A DNA stretch of 64,000 nt, taken from contig CM068585.1 of assembly GCA_035048485.1 (NCBI GenBank), positions 20,262,001 to 20,326,000 on the forward strand, written 5' to 3'. Each line of letters starts with the position of its first letter. Positions within the stretch are counted from its first letter, which is position 1. A program made the position numbers and the translations under genes. Source of the DNA: Pteria penguin (lineage: Eukaryota > Mollusca > Bivalvia > Pterioida > Pteriidae). Shown here in pieces: positions 9,738 through 24,700 of this stretch. The notes under the pieces are model-generated. The model did no database searches, was not told the origin of the DNA, and saw only the letters and a program-made list of their open reading frames with translations.

Positions 9738-12700
9738 CTGTAAAATAAAACAATTCATCTCCTCATAAAATGTTCTGAAGTTCTAAAATTATTTTGAATT
9801 TTTGTTGCTGGTTCTCTAGAACGCAAGTATAATCACTGCAATGGTAAACAATGTGTTCAATTTTCTTGTTGCAAACCAAGGACACATGTTTCCTTGCCAA
9901 TGATCATGTGCCTATGTTAATGCCTTCAGAAAAATGGGGTCTATATACCCACCGCTCAGTTATCATCTTGGACTACATGTGCTACCCCGGGCTTTACATC
10001 TATAAGCAATGCCAAGATACAAGTATCTTTAGTGACATCAAAATCATCAGGAAAGACTTTCAATAAAGTATATTGCTATAATACTTGTTATGATACATGC
10101 AACATGTGTCAGAGAGGAGAAGAATAGACTTTTCATGAGACATATTGCCGAGATCAATGAATCCTATAGGATTTAAAGCTGGCCTCTCACCATAAAAAGC
10201 CGAAATGTTTCGAAATTTTTTTACGGGAGCGAGGTCGACATAGGTCAACCTCGCTCCCGTATGTTCTATGAATACTAAATGAACGTCTGACCCAAATGCT
10301 CTCGCTTACCATATAAAAGAAATGTCAAATCGACAAACCGTGACATTTAACTAGCGGCGACGTACACGGACGGTTAGCATGGCTGTACAAAACGTATGAA
10401 AACTTTTTTTCCTCACTATGCACTTTACACAGATATTTAACACTTACAGCACTAGACGGATTCTTTTATTTACATTTTTACATTTATTTAATTCCTTTAC
10501 AAAAATTTAGTTAGTGTGTCTATAATTTAATTTTTGACTGATCTTATACAACACGGATGCAAGTCTACATGTATGGTGTGCATGTTATTGCATTTCATAA
10601 CATGGTCCACTGCAGATAGGAGACGCAAGGGTCTTGTCTGACTAAACCGCTTCTTGCCTTATCTTTTAAATTCGTCTTCCATATTCTAACCGGGTGGCAT
10701 TCGCCCAAGTTCACTGCCCTCAAATTTACACTTTTTCCCTGCATCCCAACCCTTCCCTCATTTCTTCTCCTTTCCACCTCACCTCAAAAATAAAATGAAA
10801 TTCGAAATTACCATACAGCATTCCTAAGGACACTTTCTTGAATTCAGAGTGTTCGAGTATAAGTATTTTTACATTTACAGAGACAGAAATGATAAAGAGA
10901 AGAAAAAAAAAGCTGTTTGATTTTCAAACAGCATATGTTCTTTTTACCTAGTCTTTCCTTGCCGGGAGGGGGGGGGGGGGTCAACAGTGATGGATGGGTA
11001 AGAAGCTCCGATATATTTTATAACTTTATGAATGGGGATCTATGTCAAGTCGAACAGTTACAAACAAACAGCATTGTTATTAATTCTAATTAATATGTGA
11101 TTTTTAAACATTTTTCGTTCTCTTAACACCTGCTCCTCCCCCTTCCGCTCTTTGCACCTGTCTTCTTGGGCATAAAAGCGTTCGGTCGTTACGTCCGTCT
11201 GTATGTACCTCCGTAATTCTGTAGTGCCTAATAATTTTCAATAGAATGTTGTTACAGTTACCAAAATTCAACAGTAAGTTTATCCCCTAAGCGTCATCAT
11301 GTGACCCGGGGTTAGAACATTGACAGCTATGTTTATTTGTAGCTGGGGCATTCGTGTTTCAAAAACGCAGGTTGTTTAGCTAAAAATGTTACTAGTTCTT
11401 GAATTTGTATGAACACCATACTAACCCGTAAATAACAATATAAATTATCACAATAGTGTCATATATTTTTCTGTTTCCGTACTATTATTGATGAAATATG
11501 TTTGTACTTGAATAAAATAAATAAAACAAAATAAAATAATACCTTTCTGAACCCAGACGTCAAAAGAGTACTTTAATTTACAAAACACATTGTTCAGTAT
11601 GCACCCACTATGTAGGATCGTGAACAGAATCTTGAGTATAATTTTGAAGATTTCGTCTTCAATCTATACCATTTCCTGTTTGTATGTTACTTATTCAAAC
11701 ACTCCAAAAGATGTGTCAACAAACGGATGTGTAAAGTGATGTGTATCTTTTTTACAGTAAAGTATACATGTATAAATAATATGTGTGGTCTGTTGTGGAG
11801 TATTGGAATTTGGCTCTTGTTATTTGGAGAAAGGATAGTATTACCTGAATATCGCAAGTTTTCAAATTACCTATATCTTATTAGCCTTTTCACATTTGCA
11901 CGGAGAGGGTGGGTTCGTTACAAGTACAACTGAACACACGATACTATTTGTACATATGATATATGTCATACCTGGTCATATTATAATATCTAAATAACTA
12001 GAACATGTAATATAATTTGTTCGTTCGAACTATAAAATTTGTTTATTGACGTTACGCACGGTTGGGTGGGTGGCCTTTTCGTGGCAAATGCATACAACAT
12101 TACAGTATCATGTGATCTTTTGTTAGAACTATTTATGTATATTACTTCAAAAAATGAGGAAACAAAACAGGAAATATATAGAGATCTGTTTGTGACGCCA
12201 TGTTGCCTTTGTCGTGTGTTCGATGAAATGTCACGGTTGCATGACTACGCCTGTTTCTTTTATACCGTGGGAGAAAGCTCTGTTCGAGCATTTGGGTCAG
12301 ACGTTCATTTAATATTCATAAAACATACAGGAGTGAGGTTGACCTAGGTCAACTTCGCTCCCGTAAAAATTTTTCGAAACACCTCGGCTTTTTATGGTGA
12401 GAGGCCAGCTTTAAGGTACAAGGGCTGTGACTTTCAAGTAAGTATGTACAGCCTACATGGGCCCTCAGAACTTCTGGTCTACTCTGGTAACACTCAGATT
12501 AAGTAATGTGCCATGTTCAATATTACTAAAAGGTCACCTATCACATTTACCAAAATAATTGTATGGTTTCTCTTTCTTCTCTCAAATCTATATAATGTAA
12601 GCAATACACTCTAAACATTCATTTTGATTCATCGTCCAATTCATTAAATTGTAAGACGGCAATAACAATATATTGTGGTGATAAACAGTGTATGTTTACA

Positions 12701-15700
12701 GTAATGCTTGTCAAAACAAAGGTAAACAATGTAGATAATAGAAGAAATCACTGAGCCAAAAACGGTCAGAGAGAGAGATCTATTTTCTCATAATGATCTT
12801 GTCTGAACTTCATTTTTCTGTCCTTTCATTCAATGACTTAGTCAGAGATTGTGTAAATTACATATCAGTGTTTTGCGAGGTGACTACTTGTGTAAATTAC
12901 ATATCAATATTTTGCTAGGCGACTGCGGAATAGTTTATCATAACATATATCAATCTACTACAGTTAACACATGATAGGGCTATTAACAATCACTAAAGCA
13001 TTCATCCACCACATCACACAGTGGTCATACAGATAACATGTGATAGGGCTATTAACAATCACTAAAGTATTCATCCAATACATCACACAGTGGTCATACA
13101 GATAACATATGATAGGGCTATTAACAATCACTGAAGTATTCATCCACAACATCACACAGTGGTCATACAGATAACATATGATAGGGCTATCAACAATCAC
13201 TGAAGTATTCATCCAATACATCACACAGTGGTCATACAGATAACATATGATAGGGCTATCAACAATCACTAAAGTATTCATCCACAACATCACACAGTGG
13301 TCATACAGATAACATATGATAGGGCTATCAACAATCACTGAAGTATTCATCCAATACATCACACAGTGGTCATACAGACAACATATGATATGGCTGTCAA
13401 CAATTACTGAAGCATTCATCCAATACATCACACAATGGTCATAAGCCGGCGTGGCCTAGTGGTATCGCGTCGGACTCCTGATCGGGAGGCCGGGGTTCGA
13501 GTCCCGCTCTGGTCATGCCGGTGTCCTGTCTTTCGGATGAGACAGTAAAAACCGAGGCCCCGTGTCGTGGTATGCATGGCACGTTAAAGATCCCTCACTG
13601 CTTCGGGTGGGTCCGTTGCAAAGGTCAAAATTTGTATGCCCCGCATCAGGCAGATGCCGTCACCATATACGTGAAATATTCGTGGTATGACGTAAAACAA
13701 AAATCAATCAATCAATCAATCACAATGGTCATAGAGATGACATATGATAGGGCTATCAACTATCACTGAAGCACTCATCCACAACATCACACAGTGGTCA
13801 TACAGATAACATATGATAGGGCTATTAACAATCACTAAAGTATTCATCCAATACATCACACAATGGTCATACAGATAACATATGATAGGGCTATCAACAA
13901 TCACTAAAGCATTCATCCACAACATCACACAGTGGTCATACAGATAACATATGATAGGGCTATTAACAATCACTAAAGTATTCATCCAATACATCACACA
14001 GTGGTCATACAGATAACATATGATAGGGCTATCAACAATCACTAAAGCATTCATCCAATACATCACACAGTGGTCATACAGATAACATATGATAGGGCTA
14101 TCAACAATCACTAAAGCATTCATCCACAACATCACACAGTGGTCATACAGATAACATATGATAGGGCTATCAACAATCACTGAAGTATTCATCCAATACA
14201 TCACACAGTGGTCATACAGATAACATATGATATGGCTGTCAACAATCACTGAAGCATTCATCCAATACATCACACAATGGTCATAGAGATGACATATGAT
14301 AGGGCTATCAACAATCACTGAAGCATTCATCCAATACATCACACAGTGGTCATACAGATAACATGATAGGGCTATCAACAATCACTGAAGTATTCATCCA
14401 ATACATCACACAATGGTCATAAAGATAACATATGATAGGGCAGTCAACAATCACTGAAGTACTCATCCAATACATCACACAGTGGTCATATAGATAACAT
14501 ATGATAGGGCTATCAACAATCAATGAAGCATTCATCCAATACATCACACAATGGTCATACAGATAACGTATGATAGGCCTATCAACAATCACTTAAGCAT
14601 TCATCCAATACATCACACAGTGGTCATACAGATAACATATGATAGGGCTATCAACCATCACTGAAGTATTCATCCAATACATCAAATAATGGTCATACAG
14701 ATGACATATGATAGGGCTATACACCATCACTGAAGCATTCATCCAATACATCACACAGTGGTCATACATATAACATATGATAGGGCTATCAACAATCACT
14801 GAAGCATTTATCCAATACATCACACAGTGGTCATACAGATAACATATGTTAGGGCAGTCAACAATCACTGAAGTATTCATCCAATACATCACACAGTTGT
14901 CATACAGATAACATATCATAGGACTATGAACAATCACTGAAGCATTCATCCAATACATCACACAGTGGTCATACAGATAACATATGATAGGGCTATCAAC
15001 AATCACTGAAGCATTCATCCAATACATCACACAGTGGTCATACAGATAACATATGATAGGGCTATCAACAATCACTGAAGTATTCATCCAATACATCACA
15101 CAGTGGTCATACAGATAACATATCATAGGGCTATCAATAATCACTAAAGTATTCATCCAATACATCACACAGTGGTCATACAGATAACATATGATAGGGC
15201 TATCAACAATCGCTGAAGCATTCATCTGATACATCACACAGTGGTCATACAGATAACATATGATATGGCTGTCAACAATCACTGAAGCATTCATCCAATA
15301 CATCACACAGTGGTCATACAGATAACATATGATAGGGCTATCACTATCACTGAAGTATTCATCCAATACATCACACAGTGGTCATACAGATAACAACTCT
15401 GCAATAACTTACCTCTGGAATTTCTGGCTGTATATGAATCTTTTTCACCACCATAGATCGATTATTCTCAGATCCAAACTTCTGATCTTTCGCGCTAACT
15501 CTTTTGAAGCTGTAAGACAGATTATATTGTGCCATCAATTAGATTTAGATAATTAACTACTTTACTGAACAAACAAAAGTGAGTCAAACAGATAACAAGA
15601 TCAGCTATTGTTGCACACAGAAGTGAAAGAATTCTCATTCACTACATATTACATGTATTAATCCTACAAAGCTTTTAGGGCAGACTTGGTGTTGGGGTTA

Positions 15701-18700
15701 AAATATGATTTCCCATAGGGTTTCATTTTGATTCATGTGCTACCAGTACTGCCATTGTTTGAGCAGTCAACGTCAAATGGATTTTTACAACATCAGTCCT
15801 ATGAAATCCTAATATCAACTTAATATAATGGACTATTGGAGCTGATCTTATTGAAATTCTCAAAACTTCTTGATGGCAGTCTACCGCTTACAAAACATGG
15901 CACAGGTTCTCTGAAACTTTCATAAGTGGGAAATAAATAAATAAATTTAATAATTTAAAGGAGCTCATAAAAAGCATCCTCAGTAAATAATAATGCTTGA
16001 AAATATGTGTAGTAGTAGAAAAGTTGAAGAACGTCTAATGTGGAACAAAGTATTAAGTAGTTTTTTCCCATCAAGAAATAGGCAAGCTTGGTGTAGGGGT
16101 TTGGAACTTGACTAATATTAAGGGGATGAATGGTTCGATTCCTGGACTGCATCTCTGGGTTTAGGAGGGGTCTATAGTGGATGCAGTTGTGGTCCCATTA
16201 CATACATTATAAGTATAACAACAATTAACCTATATAAATGTATCTAGAGAGTAAAGACCACAAAAATAGAATTTCAAAAAGTTGTTATCGTCTGTTATCT
16301 TTCTGTCTTTCATGAAATTAATTACATTAGTTGATTAACGATCCAAGCTGACACCTCATGGAGGCTTAGACAACAATTAAACAATTAAAGTAACTGAAAT
16401 TCTTAAATGATGGCAACAAAGTGAACACAGATCATGTTTGTAACCACAGCTGACTAAAAGAGCTAGGATAAAAGTTATGCAGACAAGATATCACCATCAT
16501 TCATAAACATGCCTCACTTGTGTATAGTATGCAACTTAGATGTTGGCCCCAGACAACATGTATGAGGTGACAACACAGACTTTGCCACACAGGAATGGAA
16601 TCTATAGGATGGTAAATGAGAAAAATTGCGGAGAATTTTGTATCTACAGAATAAAGTCCCAAAAATGGCAAATACATAAAAAATGTTTTAAAAATCCCTT
16701 CAAAGAAATGAAAATGGGAGGTGCACACCTTTAAGTGGTTATAAAGCTAAATCTAAAATTTCAATGATTTCAAAGTATGGAAAGGTAAATGAGAAAAACT
16801 CCAGACAAGAACATGTTTACTGAGGCTGAAAGTACAGACAGATGGACAAGGTGATTCCAATATACCTCCCCTACTTCACTGCTGGAAGTATAAAAATGTC
16901 TTAAAGCAAACTTAGTGTATCAAATGAAGATCTCCGGAAAAAAATAAGGTAACACTAGTATTTTCTTCATTTATGTGTATTCCTAATCATTTTCCTTTGT
17001 AAAAGATGCTAGGTATCATTTACCGTCCCTTATACTCACCCTTCATTAATAAATTCTGTCCTTGACAATTCAGTTGGTCCTAATCCTAATAAAGCTGCCC
17101 TGAAGGACTGAAATCAAAATGTGAGAATCTTCATATCTTATACACTACTGCTTACAACAGATTCCATGTGTGTTTATGTGTCTGAAAGGGTAATATGAAG
17201 ATCATGTCCAGCTCTGGATATAATTCAGCAAAACTTTGTTGTTTTCTTTAAGAAGGTATGAGGTTTGTTGCTTAAAAATGTTAGTAAACCTTAACATATC
17301 ATCAACAAATGTTAGCTATTTTGATTACTATTATGGTAAATATAATGAGAAACCAAGGTTTATTATATAATCTGCAAAGAGGATCTGCCAGTTGGACTGT
17401 ACTTCTGCTTTCACTCAACGGAAAAAAACCAAGCATACTGAGTACTGCTGAAGCAATACATGTCCCTTACCAGTTTCCAATTTACTGAGTCCAAATGTTT
17501 TACTCCTAGTGTAACTGTAAGCACTTACATTTGATTCTGATTGTTGTACAATAGGAGTCATTAAGGTCAATTCAGTGGTAACTTCTTCCTCCAGGGCTTC
17601 ATCTCCTTCATCATTCTCAATTTCCTCATATACATCTGTAAAATATTTTAAAATCACAAACTCGTATTGTACATAAGGCTAGTGCATTAAAATGTTTAAC
17701 TAATACCATTTTGGTGATCAACAGCCAATGTTTCACAAATTGTTAAATACTTAAATGAATCTAACAATTTTGAACAAACATAGGAAATTTTCCATTTTAA
17801 TGCCACTGATATAATTTAGTATCTCAATTTATTAAGTATTAGGTAAGCACTGAAATTGGTATGGTTATTCCCTTATATAGTAATACTCAGACAAGTCATA
17901 AGAGTCACATGATCCAGGCTTTATCCAAGTGCAAGATGTATACATGATATAGTTTGTAATGAATTCTTACAAAATTAAATTAAATAGAACTATTTTTAAA
18001 TTAGTGAATGTATGTCATTTAAACATTTACCGATTTTGTAGGGATATTTTTAATACATCAGTATAGTCCAGGATTTCAAATGAGTTTTGACTGTAATTCA
18101 AACACATCTCTTGATACATTCCTATTTGTGCACAAAAGAAAGAACTTAGATATGAATCTTGCTAAGTAAGTACATATAAACTATTAACATCTGGTTATAT
18201 CTTCTCTGAATAATTCTGTACTGTGTGTGTAACCAAATATTACATGTGGATAATTAAGTACTATACATATCACCAAGTATAATACCTAAGTAATTAAGTA
18301 ATTCATGTTTTTAAGTGAGTATAGCAAGTGAGTTATTCAGTACCGGGTACTTTATAATTTGCTAAGTATCACAGGTGTGTAATTCAGTACTTAAAGTATC
18401 AATGAGTATTACAGGTGAGTATTTCAGTACTGTATGTATCACTGAGTATTACAGGTAATTCAGTATTTAATGTACCACTGAGTATTACAGGTGAGTATTT
18501 CAGTACTTAAACTATCACAGACTACTACAGTAGAGCAATTCAGTACTTCATGTATCACTGTGTATTACAGGTAAGTTATTCAGTACTTTTGAATCACTGG
18601 GTATTACAGGTGAGTAATTCAGTACTTTCGTATTACTGAGTATCACAGGTAATTCAGCACTTTATATATCACTGAGTAATACAGGTGAGTAATTCAGTAC

Positions 18701-21700
18701 TTTATGTACAGCTACGTATTAAAGGTGAGTCACCAATCTGACCAAATGTTCACTATATCACTTTATAAGTAGTTTTAAACTGTTCTTTATATAGACATGC
18801 ACATTTTCACTTCATGTCACTGTTGACAATTCATAACAATTGTTGAACTTGAACTACTGAACTTTGCTCTACAGAGAATTGCTTCACTAATTTGACAGGC
18901 CCTTCCGTGCATTGTTTTGAGAGAAATTCAATACACTTTTAATCATAAAGGTATTGATAAAGCCATTGGAGAGGCATGATAAATTATTGTAAATACATAG
19001 TCATTTATTGTACCTCTGATTTATCAAATTAGACATTATGTATCTTTAAATTTACAAGAATGAAGCAAGCTTGGCCACTTTGTGTGGTTATAACCACCTG
19101 AAAAGATAGCACTGTACACTTATCATTCCCTTGACATCACATAATGGGAACCAGAACAAATGAACACATGATGCATGGATGTCTATACTACCACAACAGG
19201 ATATAGGATACAGGTAACAGGCTGGTTGGTTGATTGGTGTTTTACGTCGCTTTCAACGATTTTTCAGTTATATCGTGACATGGAAGCAAGAGGTGACCAA
19301 CCTCTTAAACATAGTGGCGCAACCCTGGAATCGAACCCGGATCATAGACACCACAATCCAAGTGCTTAACCACTACACCAAGCTTGCTCCCAGGTAAACA
19401 GGACAATACAACATAACAAGCTTACTGACTATTACTGAAGCATTATAGTAAAGCACAGATTACTGGCTACATCAAACACTATTGTAAAGTACTGATTACT
19501 GGCTACCTGAAGCATTATAGTAAAGCACAGATTACTGGCTACATCAAACATTATTGTAAAGTACTGATTACTGGCTACCTGAAGCATTATAGTAAAGCAC
19601 CAATTACTGGCTACATCAAACATTATTGTAAAGTACTGATTACTGGCTACATGAAGCATTATAGTAAAGCACAGATTACTGGCTACATCAAACATTATTG
19701 TAAAGTACTGATTACTGGCTACATGAAGCATTAAAGTAAAGCACTGATTACTGGCTATATGAAGCATTAATGTAAAGTACTGATTACTGGCTACATGAAG
19801 CATTAAAGTAAAGCACTGATTACTGGCTACATCAAACATTATTGTAAAGTACTGATTACTGGCTACATGAAGCATTCAAGTAAAGCACTGATTACTGCAT
19901 ACCTGAAACATTAAAGTAAAGCACTGATTACTGGCTACCTGAAGCATTAAAGTAAAGCACTGATTACTGGCTATGTGAAGCATTAATGTAAAGTACTGAT
20001 TACTGGCTACCTGAAGCATTATAGTAAAGCACAGATTACTGGCTACATCAAACATTATTGTAAAGTACTGATTACTGGCTACATGAAGCATTAAAGTAAA
20101 GCACCAATTACTGGCTATGTGAAGCATTAATGTAAAGTACTGATTACTGGCTACATGAAGCATTAAAGTAAAGCACAGATTACTGGCTACATCAAACATT
20201 ATTGTAAAGTACTGATTACTGCCTACATGAAGCATTAAAGTAAAGCACTGATTACTGGCTATGTGAAACATTAATGTAAAGTACTGATTACTGGCTACAT
20301 GAAGCATTAAAGTAAAGCACTGATTACTGGCTACCTGAAGCATTAAAGTAAAGCACTGATTACTGGCTACCTGAAGCATTAAAGTAAAGCACTGATTACT
20401 GGCTACTGGAAGCATTAAAGTAAAGCACTGATTATTGGCTACCTGAAGCATTAAAGTAAAGCACTGATTACTGGCTACCTGAAGCATTAAAGTAAAGCAC
20501 TGATTACTGGCTATGTGAAGCATTAAAGTAAAGCACTGATTACTGCGTACCTGAAGCATTAAAGTAAAGCACTGATTACTGCATACCTGAAGCATTAAAG
20601 TAAAGCACTGATTACTGCACACCTGAAGCATTAAAGTTATGTACTGATTACTGATTACCTGGTAATTTCTGTATTCTTTGACCAAACAGAAAACTAAGCC
20701 AGGATGACTGACCATTCGATACTTCTTGTTTTTTCTTTACAATTTTGATTTGGGTATTTTCTTCAGTGGCCAAAATATAACTGATTTTGGCTTTGAATTG
20801 ATTTGGCCACCTTCTTATAGAGTTCCATATATAAGTCCATCTATGCTTTAGAGGACCAAAAATCCAGTATCTATAAAGAAAAATATTCCAGAGTGAATAG
20901 ACATGTGCATTGTAATAAAAAATATCTACACTATTTTATTATAAAGTTGAAGGTAATATTACACTAAAATCTTGTTTCTTTTTTATTTTAAAATGTCACA
21001 CCAAGTTTACTTCACCTATATGGTGCCAACATCTGCCTGATGCATCACATGGAAATTAAAATCTATGCAATGGACCCACCTAAACTTTAGGCTAAAGTAG
21101 AGAGAGATTAAATACCTTACTGTTCAAGCTACACCAGATCTGCTGAAATTTGGAGGAACATGAATGACAATAGGTGAAACTTTCATGAGTTCATGGAAAG
21201 TCGAAACTTAAAGGGGAACTGTTGGCTTGTTTTGAAGGTTCAAGTTTTCTTAATTTCACCATAGAACCAAGATGGATTTTAAATTATGGCAATCAAGAAA
21301 ATGCAGGAATTGAGATCTTAGGCACTTTAAACAATGACACATCGATGTCATTGATCTCTATCATTGTTTATTTCACAACAAAAATACACAATGACAGACA
21401 ATACACAATGACAGACAATACACAATGACAGACAATACATAATGACAGACAATACACAATGACAGACAATACACAATGACAGACAATACACAATGACACA
21501 ATACACAATGACAGACAATACACAATGACAGACAATACACAATGACACAATACACAATGACAGACAATACACAATGACACAATACACAATGACAGACAAT
21601 ACACAATGACAGACAATACACAATGACAGACAATACATAATGACAGACAATACACAATGACAGACAATACACAATGACAGACAATACACAATGACAGACA

Positions 21701-24700
21701 ATACATAATGACAGACAATACACAATGACAGACAATACACAATGACACAATACACAATGACAGACAATACACAATGACAGACAATACACAATGACAGACA
21801 ATACATAATGACAGACAATACACAATGACACAATACACAATGACAGACAATATATAATGATAGACAATACACAATGACAGACAGGAAATAATCAATCATG
21901 CAAATCATGGGAATATTGAAATCACATTTCAGGATTTGCCTCCTGACATTTACATTTTGCAGATGGTATAAGAACTATGTCAGGTTGCAAGCAATCCTGC
22001 ATAGAACTAAAAGTTCTAATATCACTGAGGTGACAAGAATGATTTTCCAATTCCAGAACAATTAAATGATTGATAAGTAAGAAAATGTATTCTGGTCACA
22101 TGAAAAAAACAAACAACTATAACTGAAATTCTATGAAATCCTGCATAATTTGATTTATGGTTAAAAGTTTCATATATCTATTGTAGCATAACATAGCATT
22201 ACATACTTATTCGCTTTTGACTTCGCATCTGTAAAAGCACCCACTTCCATGCCAGACATAGCATATGTAGATCTGCTATCCTCTCCCTAGATCAAAAGTC
22301 AAAATTAATAATACAGACAAACTATTTGAAGTGTTTTTCATGTAAGTATTAAAGAACAAAACAATCGCTAGCGTCTAATGCATTATGATTGCATAATCTA
22401 TGTGGCCTGCTTTTGGTATTGGATTACCACTGTAACTGTCATACATCCAAAGTATGTGGAAATGGCATCATTCCTGAACGGTGCAATTACCTTACTGTAA
22501 CGTAATGCATCTTACAAACTACAGAGTGACACAAAATGGTAGACCAATGGTGCATAAAAATAGCAAAACAGTCTGAAATGCTAAAACATTCTTTCAGCTT
22601 CAACATCCTTTTTTTTCCCATCTATTTCAATTTTTGGCCCACTTTTGATGACATCATGACTCCCCTCCTTCTACAGAGGTATAGTAACATTCTGTAGTAC
22701 TGATGGAATCTGAGACTTTAGTGCAATAGCAATGTTGAAGTGTGATAGAATGATAAATACAATGTATATAGTTTACTGAATCAAATCATGAAAAATTATT
22801 ACAGGAACATTTCACGTTATATTCTTTATGAAACCATTTCTACTTGTTCCAGATATTTTTAGTATGATATTTTCGAGACAGAAATGCTGAGCTGGAGCAA
22901 CTTGACCAGTCAGTAAAATGTCACGGTAGATGTTTGCCCTAAATTTCTGTGCAATGCATCAGGCAGATACAAGCAGATTATATTCCGCAGAAAAAAAATA
23001 AAGAAACATGCAAACAAATCAGAAAGTTGATGTCTGAATATTGATTTGTCGCCAATTTATTGTGTATTATGACTGGTTTGAAGTAAATCACATTGGTGTT
23101 AAACATATGTTTTTGTTAAAACTATACTGTATGTGTGCCTATATATACTAATACCTTCAATATGGACTTGACAATATCTTACTTACTGAAAATTTTATAT
23201 ATTGGAAATTTCTGTAACCTTGCAAAAAAGAAAAACTTGAAAAGAAACAATGACATTCTGATGTAAGTATAAGATCACCTTTGTATAAAATTAAGTTTAA
23301 AAGGACATACCTCAATTTTTAACACATCCATGCCTTTAGAAAAACCATTGACGACTGCCATTGTTGCATCCAAAATTAATCTATTCACCATAAAAAAAGT
23401 AAGATGTTTTACAAAGCAAGTGGTAAAGCACAACTTATATAAATCTCATAATGTGAAATTATTGATTTGATAAGAAAATACAGCTTTACTTAAAATGACT
23501 ATCATTGACATGATAGTTTTACACTACTGACTTGATAATTGATTGTAACTGGTACATATATCTCCATTCAAAACTTATAATGTCTTACAGCTAAAGCTAT
23601 TAACATTTTCAATTACTTATGCTACTTGCATTATGAAATACTTATAAAACAGCTTTTTACAATACGGAAAATCGCAACTACAATTACATCAACATACACA
23701 CATACTACATGATTGTTATGACATCATATAATTAATACAACATAAGTTGCCCACATAAAACTGCCCACTCGAGAACAATGGATTTGGTAGGTGACTAAAT
23801 GCAAACAGTAAGGGATTTTAGTGGTTGCGATACTCTGTATTCATTGCACAAAGATAAATTGAAGTTTAATATAAAACAATAGAAATAGAAGTCTTTCAAA
23901 TGAGGAGTTAAAAACATAATTCACATATCATTTATAAAGGTATCCAAGTCATCCCAATTAAGGTCACAATTGAATAGTTTTAGCATTTGCTATTCACAGA
24001 CTCTTCAAAGATAAACAACTATAAATATCATTTATATCTGTCAAATCAAGAGAAGAATGATGTTGCACTCACTTGACTTGCTCCTTATCAGATCCATACA
24101 TTAATTTTGCAAATCTATTGGTATTACCAAGAGGAATAACTCCTATAGGAATGCTTTTGTTAAATTCCTGCAAGAAAGTCAGAATATGTAAAAAGCTTTA
24201 TTTTCAAAATATGGCAACTGTCTAACTGCTACATAAGAGCTACCGTACTTCATTTCATAGATTACATAATGCATTAGGAACTGGAGGGCTTTCAAAATTT
24301 ACCAGTACCTAGTACTTTTATCTGGTTGAAACCAGAACTGTCTATAAAGCAGGACTAATACCCACAAGCAAAATTGGAAAACAAAGAGCCATAACTCTGG
24401 CAAAAGTAGGTCAACACAACAAAATTCAGACTTGGTCTGTAGTTGCTGGTAAAAAAGATGTGTAACCAGATTTAATTCAATATCTTAATGCTGTAAGTGT
24501 CCCATAATTCAGTGAAATATATCTCATAAATTTGTCATTTGTCTCTGAAAAAATCCCAGAATGGCCCTGGAGAAATATGGCAAGTACGTACATGTGTAAT
24601 TTGTATGATCATATAGACTAACTGGTGTAAAACAGAAAAGTATACATCATCATAAATCCATAGAATGTCATGTACATTTTTCTTGTCAGTATTGATTTAT

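Noticed and set aside
12039..12347. 102-codon plus frame
   Set aside because: It lies across the right arm of the 2.2-kb inverted-repeat element and has no recognisable domain.
13444..13515. Possible functional tRNA gene (box A and box B present)
   Set aside because: It continues into a SINE body with a (TCAA)n tail and a 13-bp target duplication; acceptor-stem pairing is not maintained.
13716..15366. Open frames of 221-257 codons on the minus strand
   Set aside because: They are translations of the 69-bp minisatellite inside AGK intron 13.
17455..17528. Longer version of AGK exon 11 ending at the second donor (G|GTAAGG)
   Set aside because: It would put exon 12 into a frame with a stop; the AAT|GTAAGT donor keeps the reading frame.
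20700..20735. CATTCGATACTTCTTGTTTTTT resembling the repeat at 805 and 8800
   Set aside because: It is inside AGK coding exon 10; the match is short and probably coincidental.
21348..21908. Three overlapping 164-186 codon minus frames rich in Cys/Leu/Val
   Set aside because: All three frames are open because the 17-bp unit has no stop codon; pure repeat artefact.
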